From: DYFX01 sp964400625
GTDB taxonomy: Bacteria > Patescibacteriota > Patescibacteriia > SG8-24 > DYFX01
Assembly (NCBI GenBank): GCA_964400625.1
Contig: CAYNUS010000003.1
Span: forward strand, 99,654-163,653
Reading direction: 5' to 3'
Length of the DNA stretch: 64,000 nt
The translations under genes were made by a program, and so were the position numbers. Shown one piece after another: positions 14,239 to 21,540 of the stretch. Numbering within the stretch: position 1 is the stretch's first letter; every line of letters begins with the position of its first letter. The notes beneath the pieces are model-generated. The model searched no databases. It was not told the DNA's origin and saw only the letters and a list, made by a program, of their open reading frames with translations.

Positions 14239-16134
14239 TCACTCCCACGCGGCGGGGTCGATGGCCTGTCGCGTGAGTGCCAAGCGTTTCAGGCGCTGCG
14301 CTCGGAGGTAAGCCGCGAGGCCGACCGCGCCCGCGGTGATGGTCAGGCCGATCGCGTACGCCGCGGGCAATCGCGCCGCCCGCTCAGCCGCGGGCTCGTC
14401 CGCGTACGCATGCTCGAGGAGCAGCGCGCCGGCGTGCGGCAGGACGACCTGTGGCCTCGGACCCGGCGAGATGAAGCCTTCGACGCGCACGCGATCGCCG
14501 GGCTTGAGCGCGGAGGACGCTCCCGCCGGCGCGAGCACGTCGCCTTCGACGCCGCCGAGCGTCACCTCGAGCGCGTTGCCGCGGATCGAGGCGACCTCCG
14601 CCGTGAAGCGGTAGCCGCCCGCTTCCTCCGGCCACGCTTCCGCCGCGGCGAAGGTGGCGCTGGCGGAATCGAGCACGCGCACCGAGTTCGGATTCGCGAG
14701 CAGGAACTCCGCGGCGCCTTCGGTCTTCGTCTGCGCGATGAAGGCGATGCGGTCGCCGGACTTCCACGCGGCGGCCGGACTCTTCGAGAAGCGCACTTCG
14801 GCGACTGCGCCGTCGAGCAGGACATACGCGCGCGTCTTCGCGTAGGCGCCCGGCGGCACCGCGATCGTCGCGACATACGATGCGCCTTTGTATTTCGGCG
14901 CCGCGGGTTTCGCCGTTTTCGGAGTGGCGGATTTGGCGGCGGGCTTCGCGGCCGGTTCCGGTTTCTTGGCGACGGGAACCGGAGTGGCCGCGGCCGCTCC
15001 GGTCTTTACGTCATTCCGATCGAGCGTCACGGGTGGAGGAATCGCTTCTGCATCTTGCGCCGCAAGAGGTCCCTCGGCTTCGCTCGGAACGACGGGCGGG
15101 AGCGGAGGCGCCTCCTCCTTCTCCGTGTACGCGTTCGCCGCTCCCGGCGTCGGCGTCAGCGTCACGACGAACGTCTCCTGCAGTTCGACGCGCATCACGG
15201 CCGAGCCTTTCGCGATCTTCCCATAGGCGGCGCGGTCGAGCTCGCGTCCGAGCGCGTCTCGCAGGACGATCGTGTCGCCGTCGTTGTTCAGCGAGCCCTT
15301 CGGCGATTCGATGACGAGGCGGCCCCATGGCAAGAGCAATCCCTCGAGCCGCGTCTTCGTGCCGGCCGCGTCCTCGATCGACCAGCCGTCGAGGAACTCG
15401 CCGACGCTCGACGGGTTCACGAGCTCCACCCATTCGCGCTCGCCGGCGTTCGGCGACGGGTAGATCTCCGCGATGCGCACGGGGCTCAGCGGCACGGCGG
15501 GCGCGGGGGAGGGTTCGATCGGCGTTTCGGCGTCGGACACCGGCGTCGATGTCGCGGAGGCTTCCGTCTCGGGCGCTTCCTCCGCCGCAGGCTCGGCGAT
15601 CGCGCCGCAGCTTCCGGGCGTGCCGAATTCCGGCGCGCCGTCATCGAAACCGGACGACGTCGATGCGGTCGTCCACGGCGCGGCGGCGTCCGCGCGCTCC
15701 ATCGACGCCTTCGCCTCGCCGCTCGCGCCGGCCGGGGGAGCGCCGCCGTCGCCCGCGACATCGACGAGCGCGCCGTCCGCGCCGCGCAGGACGATCATGA
15801 GCGCGGAGTTCGAGAGCGCGACCGCCGTCGTGACGAGGTCCGGCGCGAGCGCGAGCGTCGACCTCGCGTCGTCGGCCGCGTAGTTCGCGATCACGAACGC
15901 GCCGGATGCCGGGACCGCCGCGCCGTCGGGAAACGCGATCGGCGACGCCGCGGCGCCCTCGATCGACCAGCCGGTCAGGTCGGTGCCGGGCGCGGCGCAG
16001 ATCTCGAGCCACTCGTCGGCGAGCGAGGCGGACGATCCGGCCCACGCGGTTTCGGAGATGAACGGCCCGGAGGCGCGGACGGAGGAGAAGGGGAGCAGGA
16101 ACAGGAGCGAACACGCGGCCAGGAAACGGTGCAT
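14239..16134 (-). CDS. Exported lamin-tail-domain (LTD) protein
   Basis: A 631-residue exported protein. Signal peptide at 1-21, a first LTD domain (about 23-150, DEWLEICAAPGTDLTGWSIEG), a Pro/Glu/Ala linker, a second LTD domain (about 232-335, EREWVELVNPSS and DGWSIEDAAG), a long Ala/Pro/Lys linker, two OB-like beta segments (about 415-580) and a C-terminal membrane helix (about 598-617) with a short basic tail. The linker contains VVPSEAEGP, which is the translation of an inserted dispersed repeat (15071-15095). LTD domains bind surfaces or nucleic acids in many bacteria; the role here is unknown. Confidence 0.8.
   Translation of the reverse strand: MHRFLAACSLLFLLPFSSVRASGPFISETAWAGSSASLADEWLEICAAPGTDLTGWSIEGAAASPIAFPDGAAVPASGAFVIANYAADDARSTLALAPDLVTTAVALSNSALMIVLRGADGALVDVAGDGGAPPAGASGEAKASMERADAAAPWTTASTSSGFDDGAPEFGTPGSCGAIAEPAAEEAPETEASATSTPVSDAETPIEPSPAPAVPLSPVRIAEIYPSPNAGEREWVELVNPSSVGEFLDGWSIEDAAGTKTRLEGLLLPWGRLVIESPKGSLNNDGDTIVLRDALGRELDRAAYGKIAKGSAVMRVELQETFVVTLTPTPGAANAYTEKEEAPPLPPVVPSEAEGPLAAQDAEAIPPPVTLDRNDVKTGAAAATPVPVAKKPEPAAKPAAKSATPKTAKPAAPKYKGASYVATIAVPPGAYAKTRAYVLLDGAVAEVRFSKSPAAAWKSGDRIAFIAQTKTEGAAEFLLANPNSVRVLDSASATFAAAEAWPEEAGGYRFTAEVASIRGNALEVTLGGVEGDVLAPAGASSALKPGDRVRVEGFISPGPRPQVVLPHAGALLLEHAYADEPAAERAARLPAAYAIGLTITAGAVGLAAYLRAQRLKRLALTRQAIDPAAWE
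15071..15095 (-). repeat. Dispersed repeat inserted in coding sequence
   Basis: On the minus strand this reads GTCGTTCCGAGCGAAGCC followed by GAGGG, in frame with the LTD protein (VPSEAEGP). Confidence 0.85.
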
Positions 16135-16195
16135 AGGAATGCGTGATGAGTAAGCGCCCGGGTCCTAGCAGAGGCGCGTTTTGTCACGCAAGAGG

Positions 16196-16224
16196 TGGAC
16201 GCGGGACGCCCGCTCCGGTACCGT
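16196..16224 (+). promoter_or_regulatory. Promoter of the 16252 gene
   Basis: TGGACG at 16196-16201, 17 bp, TACCGT at 16219-16224. Confidence 0.55.
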
Positions 16225-16251
16225 TCCAGCGGCCCTTTCAAGGAGTTCCGC

Positions 16252-16707
16252 ATGCGCAGCAAGCTTTGGTGGTTCACGTCGGCGTTCCTCCTTTGGATGG
16301 CCGTCGCGTTCGTCGGTCTCTTCGCCATGGTCGGCAAGGCGTTCGAATCGCTCTTCGAGCCGCAGGACGCCGGCGCCGTCGTCCTCGCCGCCGGCGGCTG
16401 GATGCTCGCCGCCTCCGCCGCGGCAGCCGCGATCCTGACGCTCCTCCGGAAGATCGCCGGGGACGGGACCCGCTTCGGCATGGCCGCGCGGGAGATGTCC
16501 GTGCAGGCCGCCGTGCTGGCCGCGGGCAGCGCGCTCGCCGCCGCGTACGGTCTCATCGGCGCGGCCGCCGTCCTCCTCGGCCTCGCGGCCGCCGCGATCC
16601 GCCTGCGGACGTCGGTCACGCCCTCGGGCATGCCGTGGCGCGACTCGGGCCTCCTCGGCCTCGCCGCCGCGATCGCCAGCTTCGTCCTCATCCTCACCCA
16701 CCTCTGA
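16252..16707 (+). CDS. Four-helix membrane protein, 151 aa
   Basis: Four hydrophobic segments (about residues 6-28, 40-62, 80-118 as two helices, and 130-150) with few charged residues between them. No family is recognised. ATG 16252 has AAGGAG seven bases upstream; the earlier in-frame ATG at 16195 lies in the promoter. It is a single-gene unit that ends in a terminator overlapping its stop codon. Confidence 0.65.
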   Translation: MRSKLWWFTSAFLLWMAVAFVGLFAMVGKAFESLFEPQDAGAVVLAAGGWMLAASAAAAAILTLLRKIAGDGTRFGMAAREMSVQAAVLAAGSALAAAYGLIGAAAVLLGLAAAAIRLRTSVTPSGMPWRDSGLLGLAAAIASFVLILTHL

Positions 16708-16730
16708 CGGCGGCTCCGGCCGCCGTTTTT
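16707..16730 (+). terminator. Intrinsic terminator
   Basis: ACGGCGGC and GCCGCCGT pair around TCCG, then T5. Confidence 0.85.
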
Positions 16731-16750
16731 CATCCGCCTGCGCCGAGGGC

Positions 16751-16779
16751 TTGACAGTTTCATGGGGCGGCGATACCGT
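16751..16779 (+). promoter_or_regulatory. Promoter of the 16816 gene
   Basis: TTGACA at 16751-16756, 17 bp, TACCGT at 16774-16779. Confidence 0.75.
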
Positions 16780-16815
16780 CCCGCCATCGTACATTTCAGA
16801 ACGGGGGTATCGCAG

Positions 16816-17385
16816 ATGCAAAACGTCGTAGCCGACAGGATCCGTCACATGCTCTCCGGCCTGCGGAGAGCGAGGGTGCCGGAGTCGTCGGACCTGCTCG
16901 TCGCGATCATGCGCGTGCACCGGGTGCAGACCTGGTTCCACCGCTATCGCGGCGTGGCGATGACGCGCAGGGCGTGTCTTCCCTGCGGGAAAGAACGGCT
17001 GTTCACGATCTGGAGCGACGGGAAATATCATTGCCTCTCTTGCTTCTACGAGCAGGTGAAGTCCGGACGCCCGGGCCCCATCCAGATGACCACCGACGCT
17101 TCGGTGATGGAGGAATTCTCCTCGTCCTGGAAGGCCTACGTCCGACGCGTGGAAGCGCTCGAAGACCCTTGGACGCCGCCCGGCGGGTCCGCCCTCATCA
17201 GGCTCAGCCGCATCACGCCGCCGCAGCCGCCTCCGGTCTGCGAGGTCGGCGAATGTCCGGCGTGCGAAGGCCTCAGGCCCTTCATGCGCCGCGAAGACGG
17301 CGACGCGGGCTGCATCCCGTGCCTCATGCAGGGCCGCATCGTCGAGTTCGAGATCGAAGTCGCCGACGGACACGTCGCCGCCTGA
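16816..17385 (+). CDS. Double zinc-ribbon protein, 189 aa
   Basis: No named family. Two zinc-ribbon-like knuckle pairs are visible: CLPC followed by CLSC (about residues 55-78, spacer 17) and CPAC followed by CIPC (about 147-170). A basic helix (residues 5-25) precedes them. The arrangement suggests a small nucleic-acid or ribosome-binding protein, but this is inference. The ATG at 16816 is used because the earlier one at 16762 falls inside the promoter. A short terminator follows. Confidence 0.65.
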   Translation: MQNVVADRIRHMLSGLRRARVPESSDLLVAIMRVHRVQTWFHRYRGVAMTRRACLPCGKERLFTIWSDGKYHCLSCFYEQVKSGRPGPIQMTTDASVMEEFSSSWKAYVRRVEALEDPWTPPGGSALIRLSRITPPQPPPVCEVGECPACEGLRPFMRREDGDAGCIPCLMQGRIVEFEIEVADGHVAA

Positions 17386-17390
17386 CCTCA

Positions 17391-17412
17391 GCGCCCTCAC
17401 GGGCCTTTTTTC
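17391..17412 (+). terminator. Short intrinsic terminator
   Basis: GCCC and GGGC pair around TCAC and are followed by a T6 run. Confidence 0.5.
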
Positions 17413-17420
17413 TTTCCATG

Positions 17421-17450
17421 AAAAAAGCGAAAACCCGCCGTTCAGGCGGG
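17421..17450 (-). terminator. Terminator of tRNA-Leu(UAG)
   Basis: CCCGCC and GGCGGG pair around a five-base loop and are followed by TTTT and a second T run on the minus strand. Confidence 0.7.
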
Positions 17451-17458
17451 CCGTCGCA

Positions 17459-17543
17459 TGGTGCTCCCGGCTGGACTTGAACCAGCAAGGCTTGCGCCAC
17501 ATGGTCCTAAGCCATGCGTGTCTGCCAATTCCACCACGGGAGC
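17459..17543 (-). tRNA. tRNA-Leu (anticodon UAG)
   Basis: A type II tRNA of 85 nt with encoded CCA. Acceptor GCTCCCG pairs with CGGGAGC. The anticodon loop is CTTAGGA within CATGG/CCATG. The long variable arm is GTGGCGCAAGCCTT. Confidence 0.95.
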
Positions 17544-17552
17544 TCGCCGCGG

Positions 17553-17581
17553 AGCGTACCACCGTTTCGCCTTCGGGTCGA
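17553..17581 (-). promoter_or_regulatory. Promoter of tRNA-Leu(UAG)
   Basis: TCGACC (17581-17576), 17 bp, TACGCT (17558-17553) with extended -10 TGG. It overlaps the divergent promoter at 17566-17594. Confidence 0.65.
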
Positions 17582-17594
17582 GGTCTGCTAGGCT
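17566..17594 (+). promoter_or_regulatory. Promoter of the 17623 gene
   Basis: TTCGCC at 17566-17571, 17 bp, TAGGCT at 17589-17594 with an extended -10 TGC. Confidence 0.55.
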
Positions 17595-17622
17595 GGGATC
17601 AGGACCTTGAAAGGAGGCTGCC

Positions 17623-17997
17623 GTGGCGAGGACCCCGCGCACGCGTGCGAAACGCCGGGCGCATCGTCTCGCCTGGCGCCTCATCGATTTCATGGAGACG
17701 AACTTCCAGTGGCGCTTCCGTTTCATGCCGCTGCAGCGCGACGTCCGCGCCCGCGTGAGCCTCGGCTTCAAGCCGGACGAGATCTTCGTCGGAGCGACGA
17801 TCTGGGACAGGCATCTCATCGCCCTGGATCCGGAGTTCGACGACCTCTTCGCGGTGCTCATCCACGAGTGCCTGCACGCCATGCTGCCGGAGGCTTCCGA
17901 AGAGAAGGTCCTGCGGCTCGAGAAATTCGTCCGCGCGCACCTCACCGTCCGCCAGGCCCGCGCCTTCATCTTCCTGCTGAACGCCCGCCTCACGTAG
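17623..17997 (+). CDS. Putative small zinc metalloprotease (HExxH)
   Basis: A 124-residue protein without a named family. It contains HECLH within AVLIHECLHAMLPEASEE (about residues 80-97), the zinc-binding and catalytic motif of zincins; a Glu in the following PEASEE could be the third ligand, as in minigluzincins. No signal peptide is visible, so it is probably cytoplasmic. It starts with GTG 17623 after AAAGGAGG. The short length and the basic N-terminus (RTPRTRAKRRAHR) suggest a nucleic-acid-associated or antitoxin-like protease, which is only inference. Confidence 0.65.
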   Translation: MARTPRTRAKRRAHRLAWRLIDFMETNFQWRFRFMPLQRDVRARVSLGFKPDEIFVGATIWDRHLIALDPEFDDLFAVLIHECLHAMLPEASEEKVLRLEKFVRAHLTVRQARAFIFLLNARLT

Positions 17998-18008
17998 GCG
18001 GTTTTTTT
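17985..18008 (+). terminator. Intrinsic terminator
   Basis: CCGCCT and AGGCGG pair around CACGT and are followed by T7; the arm includes the last codons and stop of the HECLH gene. Confidence 0.85.
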
Positions 18009-18019
18009 GTCGATGACCC

Positions 18020-18048
18020 TTGACAAAATCGCCATTTTATGCTAATAT
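18020..18048 (+). promoter_or_regulatory. Promoter of the 18096 gene
   Basis: TTGACA at 18020-18025, 17 bp, TAATAT at 18043-18048 with extended -10 TGC. One of the best matches in the window. Confidence 0.9.
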
Positions 18049-18095
18049 TGGCCTATCCTGATACTGGACAGATCGTGCCTACAAGGAGGATTTCG

Positions 18096-18476
18096 ATGGA
18101 TCTTTTGAAGCGTTGGAAGGGGATCGCGTTCACCGACGGCGGATTGTTCGCAGGCGTCATCCTGTGCGCGCTCGCCGCCTTCACGTGGTCGCAGTTCGTC
18201 GACTGGCGAGGCCCCGTCGACGATCTCCCCGCCCAAGAGCGCGCCGCGCTCGAATCGTGCCTCATGGCCGAGCGGACGCTCGGCGACTCCCTCTACCAGG
18301 AGCGGCCTGACTGCCGCAGGTTCCTCGAGCCGCGCTCGCTCGCGTCGCACGCGCCGCCTCCCGAGGCGTGCGTAGTCCGCTTCAACGACAAGCTCGGCGG
18401 CGACGACGGCCTCGACACCTGCGGGTATCCCGGATTCCCCAAGTGCATGGACGCCCTGCCGCCCGGCTGTCCGTAA
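18096..18476 (+). CDS. Membrane-anchored Cys-containing protein, 126 aa
   Basis: No family is recognised. One membrane helix (about residues 12-32) is followed by an external domain with six cysteines (ESCLM, PDCRR, EACVV, DTCGY, PKCMD, PGCP), probably disulfide bonded. Start 18096 has AAGGAGG six bases upstream. It is a single-gene unit with a strong promoter and a terminator, so it may be well expressed. Confidence 0.65.
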   Translation: MDLLKRWKGIAFTDGGLFAGVILCALAAFTWSQFVDWRGPVDDLPAQERAALESCLMAERTLGDSLYQERPDCRRFLEPRSLASHAPPPEACVVRFNDKLGGDDGLDTCGYPGFPKCMDALPPGCP

Positions 18477-18494
18477 CCTCTCCACCTCATCGCA

Positions 18495-18527
18495 AGCGCC
18501 CGCCCGGATCCCTCCGGCGGGCGTTTC
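18495..18527 (+). terminator. Intrinsic terminator
   Basis: GCGCCCGCC pairs with GGCGGGCGT and is followed by a T-rich tract. Confidence 0.65.
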
Positions 18528-18604
18528 TCGTTTCTACGACGCCGCTCGTCGTTTTCGGGCGCGATGTTTCCGCCGACATCAGCGGAAAACGCGGAAGGCG
18601 AGGC

Positions 18605-18633
18605 TTGACGCGGAGGGTGCCGGATGCTTGAAT
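18605..18633 (+). promoter_or_regulatory. Promoter of the PRPP/salvage operon
   Basis: TTGACG at 18605-18610, 17 bp, TTGAAT at 18628-18633. Confidence 0.6.
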
Positions 18634-18705
18634 GCGCGGTCGCGAGCTATGCTGCGATCGCGGGCGTGAAACCCCGCGCGCACCTTCCAACGAAAGGACT
18701 TCGAC

Positions 18706-19662
18706 ATGCCGGAAACGCGCGTCCTGCTCGCCTGCCCGCAGATGGAGGAGCTCGCCCTCGACATCGTCCGACGCAATTCGGACATCCGCCTCGGCGGGAT
18801 GGAATGGAAGCGATTCCCCGACCGCTTCCCGGACCTGATGCTCCACGATGTGGATCAGCTCGTCCGGAACGACGTCAGCTTCCTCGCCTGCTTCGACGAC
18901 CCCGCGGTCATCTTCGAACAGTGGAGCGCCATGCGCCACGTGGCGCGGCTGAAGCCCAAGAGCTTCCGCATCCTCCTGCCGTACTTCCCGACGGGCACGA
19001 TGGAGCGCAGCGACCACGAGGGCCAGGTGGCCACCGCCGAGTCGCTCGCCACCATGCTGTCGGCGCTGCCGGCGGCCGGGCCCGGACCGATCCCGGTCTA
19101 CATCTGGGACATCCACGCGCTGCCCATCAAGGGATTCTTCGGCGACAACGTCGCGCCGCGTTTCAAGACCGGCCTCAAGCAGCTCTTCACCTGGCTGGAG
19201 GGGCGCGGCGCCAAGGCTGCCGGGAACCTGACGATCGTCTTCCCCGACGACGGCGCCAAGAAGCGCTTCGGCAAGATGGAGCCGTTCATCAAGGCGCAGA
19301 AGCGGCTCGGCTTCGCCGTCGCGGTCTGCCGCAAGGAGCGCGTCGGCGACGAGCGGAAGGTCGTCCTCTCCGAAGGGGACGTCCATGGCCGCTACGCCGT
19401 CGTGATCGACGACCTCGTCCACTCGGGAGGCACCCTCCTCGCGTGCGGCAAGGCCGTCCGCGAGGCCGGCGCGTCCGTCGTCGACGCCTACGTCACGCAC
19501 GGCGTGCTCGAGAACGGGAACTGGCGGAAGTTCGACGGTTCCGTGTTCCGCACGGTGATCATCACCGACTCCTGCCCCGCGACCGCCAAGGCGGTGCACG
19601 ACGACCCCGGCTTCCGGGTGCTGAGCCTCGTCGATTCCATCGTCAACGCCATCCGCCAATGA
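18706..19662 (+). CDS. Class II (plant-type) ribose-phosphate pyrophosphokinase
   Basis: Makes PRPP from ribose 5-phosphate and a nucleoside triphosphate. The 318-residue sequence follows the plant class II PRPP synthetases segment by segment: DPAVIFEQ, LPYFPTGTMER, EGQVATAESLA, DIHALP, FPDDGAKKRF, the PRPP loop VIDDLVHSGGTL, AYVTHG, ITDSC and the C-terminal RVLSLVDSI. Ordinary bacterial Prs has a different signature around the same sites. Class II enzymes are phosphate-independent and use several NTPs. RBS AAAGGA precedes ATG 18706. It heads an operon with a nucleotide-sanitising phosphatase and a phosphoribosyltransferase that would use the PRPP. Confidence 0.88.
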   Translation: MPETRVLLACPQMEELALDIVRRNSDIRLGGMEWKRFPDRFPDLMLHDVDQLVRNDVSFLACFDDPAVIFEQWSAMRHVARLKPKSFRILLPYFPTGTMERSDHEGQVATAESLATMLSALPAAGPGPIPVYIWDIHALPIKGFFGDNVAPRFKTGLKQLFTWLEGRGAKAAGNLTIVFPDDGAKKRFGKMEPFIKAQKRLGFAVAVCRKERVGDERKVVLSEGDVHGRYAVVIDDLVHSGGTLLACGKAVREAGASVVDAYVTHGVLENGNWRKFDGSVFRTVIITDSCPATAKAVHDDPGFRVLSLVDSIVNAIRQ

Positions 19663-19672
19663 AGGAGACGCC

Positions 19673-20203
19673 ATGATCCGCATCGTCGTCGGTTCCGCGA
19701 GCGTCCTCAAGATCGAAGCCGTCCAAGCGGCGGCCGACCTGCTCGGCCTCGAAGCCGAGATCGTCGGCGTCGCCGCCGAGTCCGGCGTGCCGAACCAGCC
19801 CTATGGGCGCGAGCAGACGCTCGAAGGCGCCATGAACCGCGCCCGCGCCGCCCGCGAGGCCGGCAAGGGCGCCTACGCCGTCGGCATCGAGAACGGCCTC
19901 GTGCCGTCCGGCGACGCCGTCCTCGACGTCGCCTTCGTCGTCGTCTTCGACCCGGCCGGACGCCGCCTCGTGCGCCGTTCGCTCGGCGTGGCGGTGCCGC
20001 GGGAGCTCGTCGAGATGTCGCTCCAGAGCGGCCAGCGGACGACCGCCGGCAAGCTCCAGGCCGGACTCCTCGCCGGCTCCGATCCCGCCGACCCGCACTT
20101 CGTCTGGTCGAACGGCCAGACGAACCGCAAGCAGATCCTCGTGAAGGCGCTCTGCGCCGTCCTGCTCCCTGCCACCATCAACGAAGAAGGAGTCGCGCCG
20201 TGA
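19673..20203 (+). CDS. Inosine/xanthosine triphosphatase (YjjX/DUF84 family)
   Basis: A 176-residue enzyme that would hydrolyse non-canonical purine nucleoside triphosphates. Family marks are VGSASVLKIEAVQAA at the N-terminus, SGVPNQPYGREQTLEGAMNRA (about 37-58) and the GIENGLV segment (about 71-77). The start has GAAGGAG upstream and lies ten bases after the PRPP synthetase stop; the stop overlaps the next gene (GTGA). Its place between PRPP synthetase and phosphoribosyltransferase suggests that it removes inosine- or xanthosine-type by-products of salvage. Confidence 0.85.
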   Translation: MIRIVVGSASVLKIEAVQAAADLLGLEAEIVGVAAESGVPNQPYGREQTLEGAMNRARAAREAGKGAYAVGIENGLVPSGDAVLDVAFVVVFDPAGRRLVRRSLGVAVPRELVEMSLQSGQRTTAGKLQAGLLAGSDPADPHFVWSNGQTNRKQILVKALCAVLLPATINEEGVAP

Positions 20204-20745
20204 CCGCACCCAAGACCTACACCCTGTCGCTCGAAGGCCTGCACCGCGAACTGCCGGTCGTCGAGGTCGTCCCCGGCGTCTCGATCGCGGTCCTCAAGAT
20301 CGCCACCGACGCCGAGTTCACCGAGGCCGCCGGCAAGGCGCTCTTCCATCGGATGCCGCACGACGCCGAAGTGCTCGTGATGCCCGACGGCAAGGCGCAG
20401 ACGCTCCTCCACGTGCTCCAGCGCGAGACCGGCCTCCCGGCCGTGCTCGCCCGCAAGGAGCGGAAGTCGTACATGAAGGAGCCGGTGCTCGAGACGCCGG
20501 CCGTCAGCATCACGACCCAGAAGAAGCACGCCTTCTTCCTCGACGCCGACGACGTCGCGCTCGTGCACGGCCGCAAGGCGGTGATCGTCGACGACGTCAT
20601 CTCCTCGGGCGGCACCATCAAGGCCATGCAGGCCCTGCTCGAGCTCGCCGGCGTCCGCGCGACCGTCCTCATGGCCATCGGCACCGAGGGCGACCGCCGC
20701 GACGACGTCATCGCCCTCCACCACTTCCCCGTCTACCTCCGCTGA
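20200..20745 (+). CDS. Purine-type phosphoribosyltransferase
   Basis: A 181-residue type I phosphoribosyltransferase resembling adenine phosphoribosyltransferase. It has the hydrophobic N-terminal hood, VMPDGKAQTLLHVL, ARKERKSYM and the PRPP-binding motif AVIVDDVISSGGT (about 128-140). It would join PRPP and a nucleobase to give the nucleoside monophosphate; adenine is the most likely base, but hypoxanthine or guanine cannot be excluded. GTG 20200 overlaps the preceding stop codon by four bases, with AAGGAG upstream, so translation is coupled. Confidence 0.82.
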   Translation: MTAPKTYTLSLEGLHRELPVVEVVPGVSIAVLKIATDAEFTEAAGKALFHRMPHDAEVLVMPDGKAQTLLHVLQRETGLPAVLARKERKSYMKEPVLETPAVSITTQKKHAFFLDADDVALVHGRKAVIVDDVISSGGTIKAMQALLELAGVRATVLMAIGTEGDRRDDVIALHHFPVYLR

Positions 20746-20750
20746 ACGCG

Positions 20751-20776
20751 AAAGCCCCGACGCTTCGGGGCTTTTT
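20751..20776. terminator. Bidirectional intrinsic terminator
   Basis: AAAGCCCCGA and TCGGGGCTTT pair around CGCT with T6, between the salvage operon and the convergent TrmB gene. Confidence 0.9.
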
Positions 20777-20780
20777 TCGT

Positions 20781-21539
20781 TCAGGCGTTTTCCATCGTGC
20801 GGCTCACGCTCCAGAGGAGGTCGAAGATTTGGCGGACGGTCGCGGCGAGCGAGCGGCTCTCGACGGTCCAGGCGAGGGCTTCGTCCTTGGAGGAGAAGAA
20901 CGCGACGGTGTCGTCCCAGCACATCAGCGAGGCCGTGAAGTCGAGCTCGCGGGGGAGGAACTTCGCCTCGCGCAGTTCGCGCGCGTGCGCCTCCTTCGAA
21001 TACTTCTTGATCTCGCGCTTCTCGACGCGCAGGCTCCTGAGCCTCACGCCCGCCTTGAGGCGCCGCCGCGTGAAGTGGAACTTCTCGCCGAGGATCTCCT
21101 GGAAGTCCCTCGCGGAGACGATCTCGAGGATCGTCTTCGACTTCGCGGCGAGCGCCAGGTGGAAGACGTCCGTCATGCGCTCGCGCTCGTAGACGCGGAT
21201 GCGCGCGGGGCGGCGCTCGTCGGCGCGGAGCTTCTGCAGGTGCGGGATGATGCCGGCGGCTTCCTCGATCTGCCGCTCCAGGAGGCGCCGCAGGATGACG
21301 GGGTCGTGCGCCGCATACGCGGTGCGGCTCTTCCGTTTCGTGACGGCCACGAGCCCGGCGTCGGCGAGCCGCGCCATGATGGACTGCGCGGTCGTGACCG
21401 GCAGCCGCGCGGCGCGCGCGATCGGCGTGAGCGTCGTCTCGCCGAGCGGAAGCAGGGCCAGGTAGGCCGCCTGCTCCTTCGCGTTCAGCCCGAAGCGCGC
21501 GAGTACCTCGGCGATCTCCTTCGCGGCGGCTTTCTTCAT
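20781..21539 (-). CDS. TrmB-type transcriptional regulator
   Basis: A 252-residue protein with an N-terminal winged helix-turn-helix (about residues 8-75, LNAKEQAAYLALLPLGETTLTPIA and LPVTTAQSIMARL) and a C-terminal phospholipase-D-like effector fold as in TrmB/Fe-S type regulators (FHFTRRRLKAGVRLRSL). Many Patescibacteria carry several such proteins of unknown ligand. It follows rlmH by one base and is co-transcribed with it. It converges on the PRPP/salvage operon, so regulation of that operon is possible but not shown. Confidence 0.82.
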   Translation of the reverse strand: MKKAAAKEIAEVLARFGLNAKEQAAYLALLPLGETTLTPIARAARLPVTTAQSIMARLADAGLVAVTKRKSRTAYAAHDPVILRRLLERQIEEAAGIIPHLQKLRADERRPARIRVYERERMTDVFHLALAAKSKTILEIVSARDFQEILGEKFHFTRRRLKAGVRLRSLRVEKREIKKYSKEAHARELREAKFLPRELDFTASLMCWDDTVAFFSSKDEALAWTVESRSLAATVRQIFDLLWSVSRTMENA

Positions 21540-21540
21540 G

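Noticed and set aside
13997..14311. Plus-strand frame of 104 codons containing a peptide like AQLVERLLAKEKVASSNLV
   Set aside because: This peptide is the translation of tRNA-Gly, a frequent false gene.
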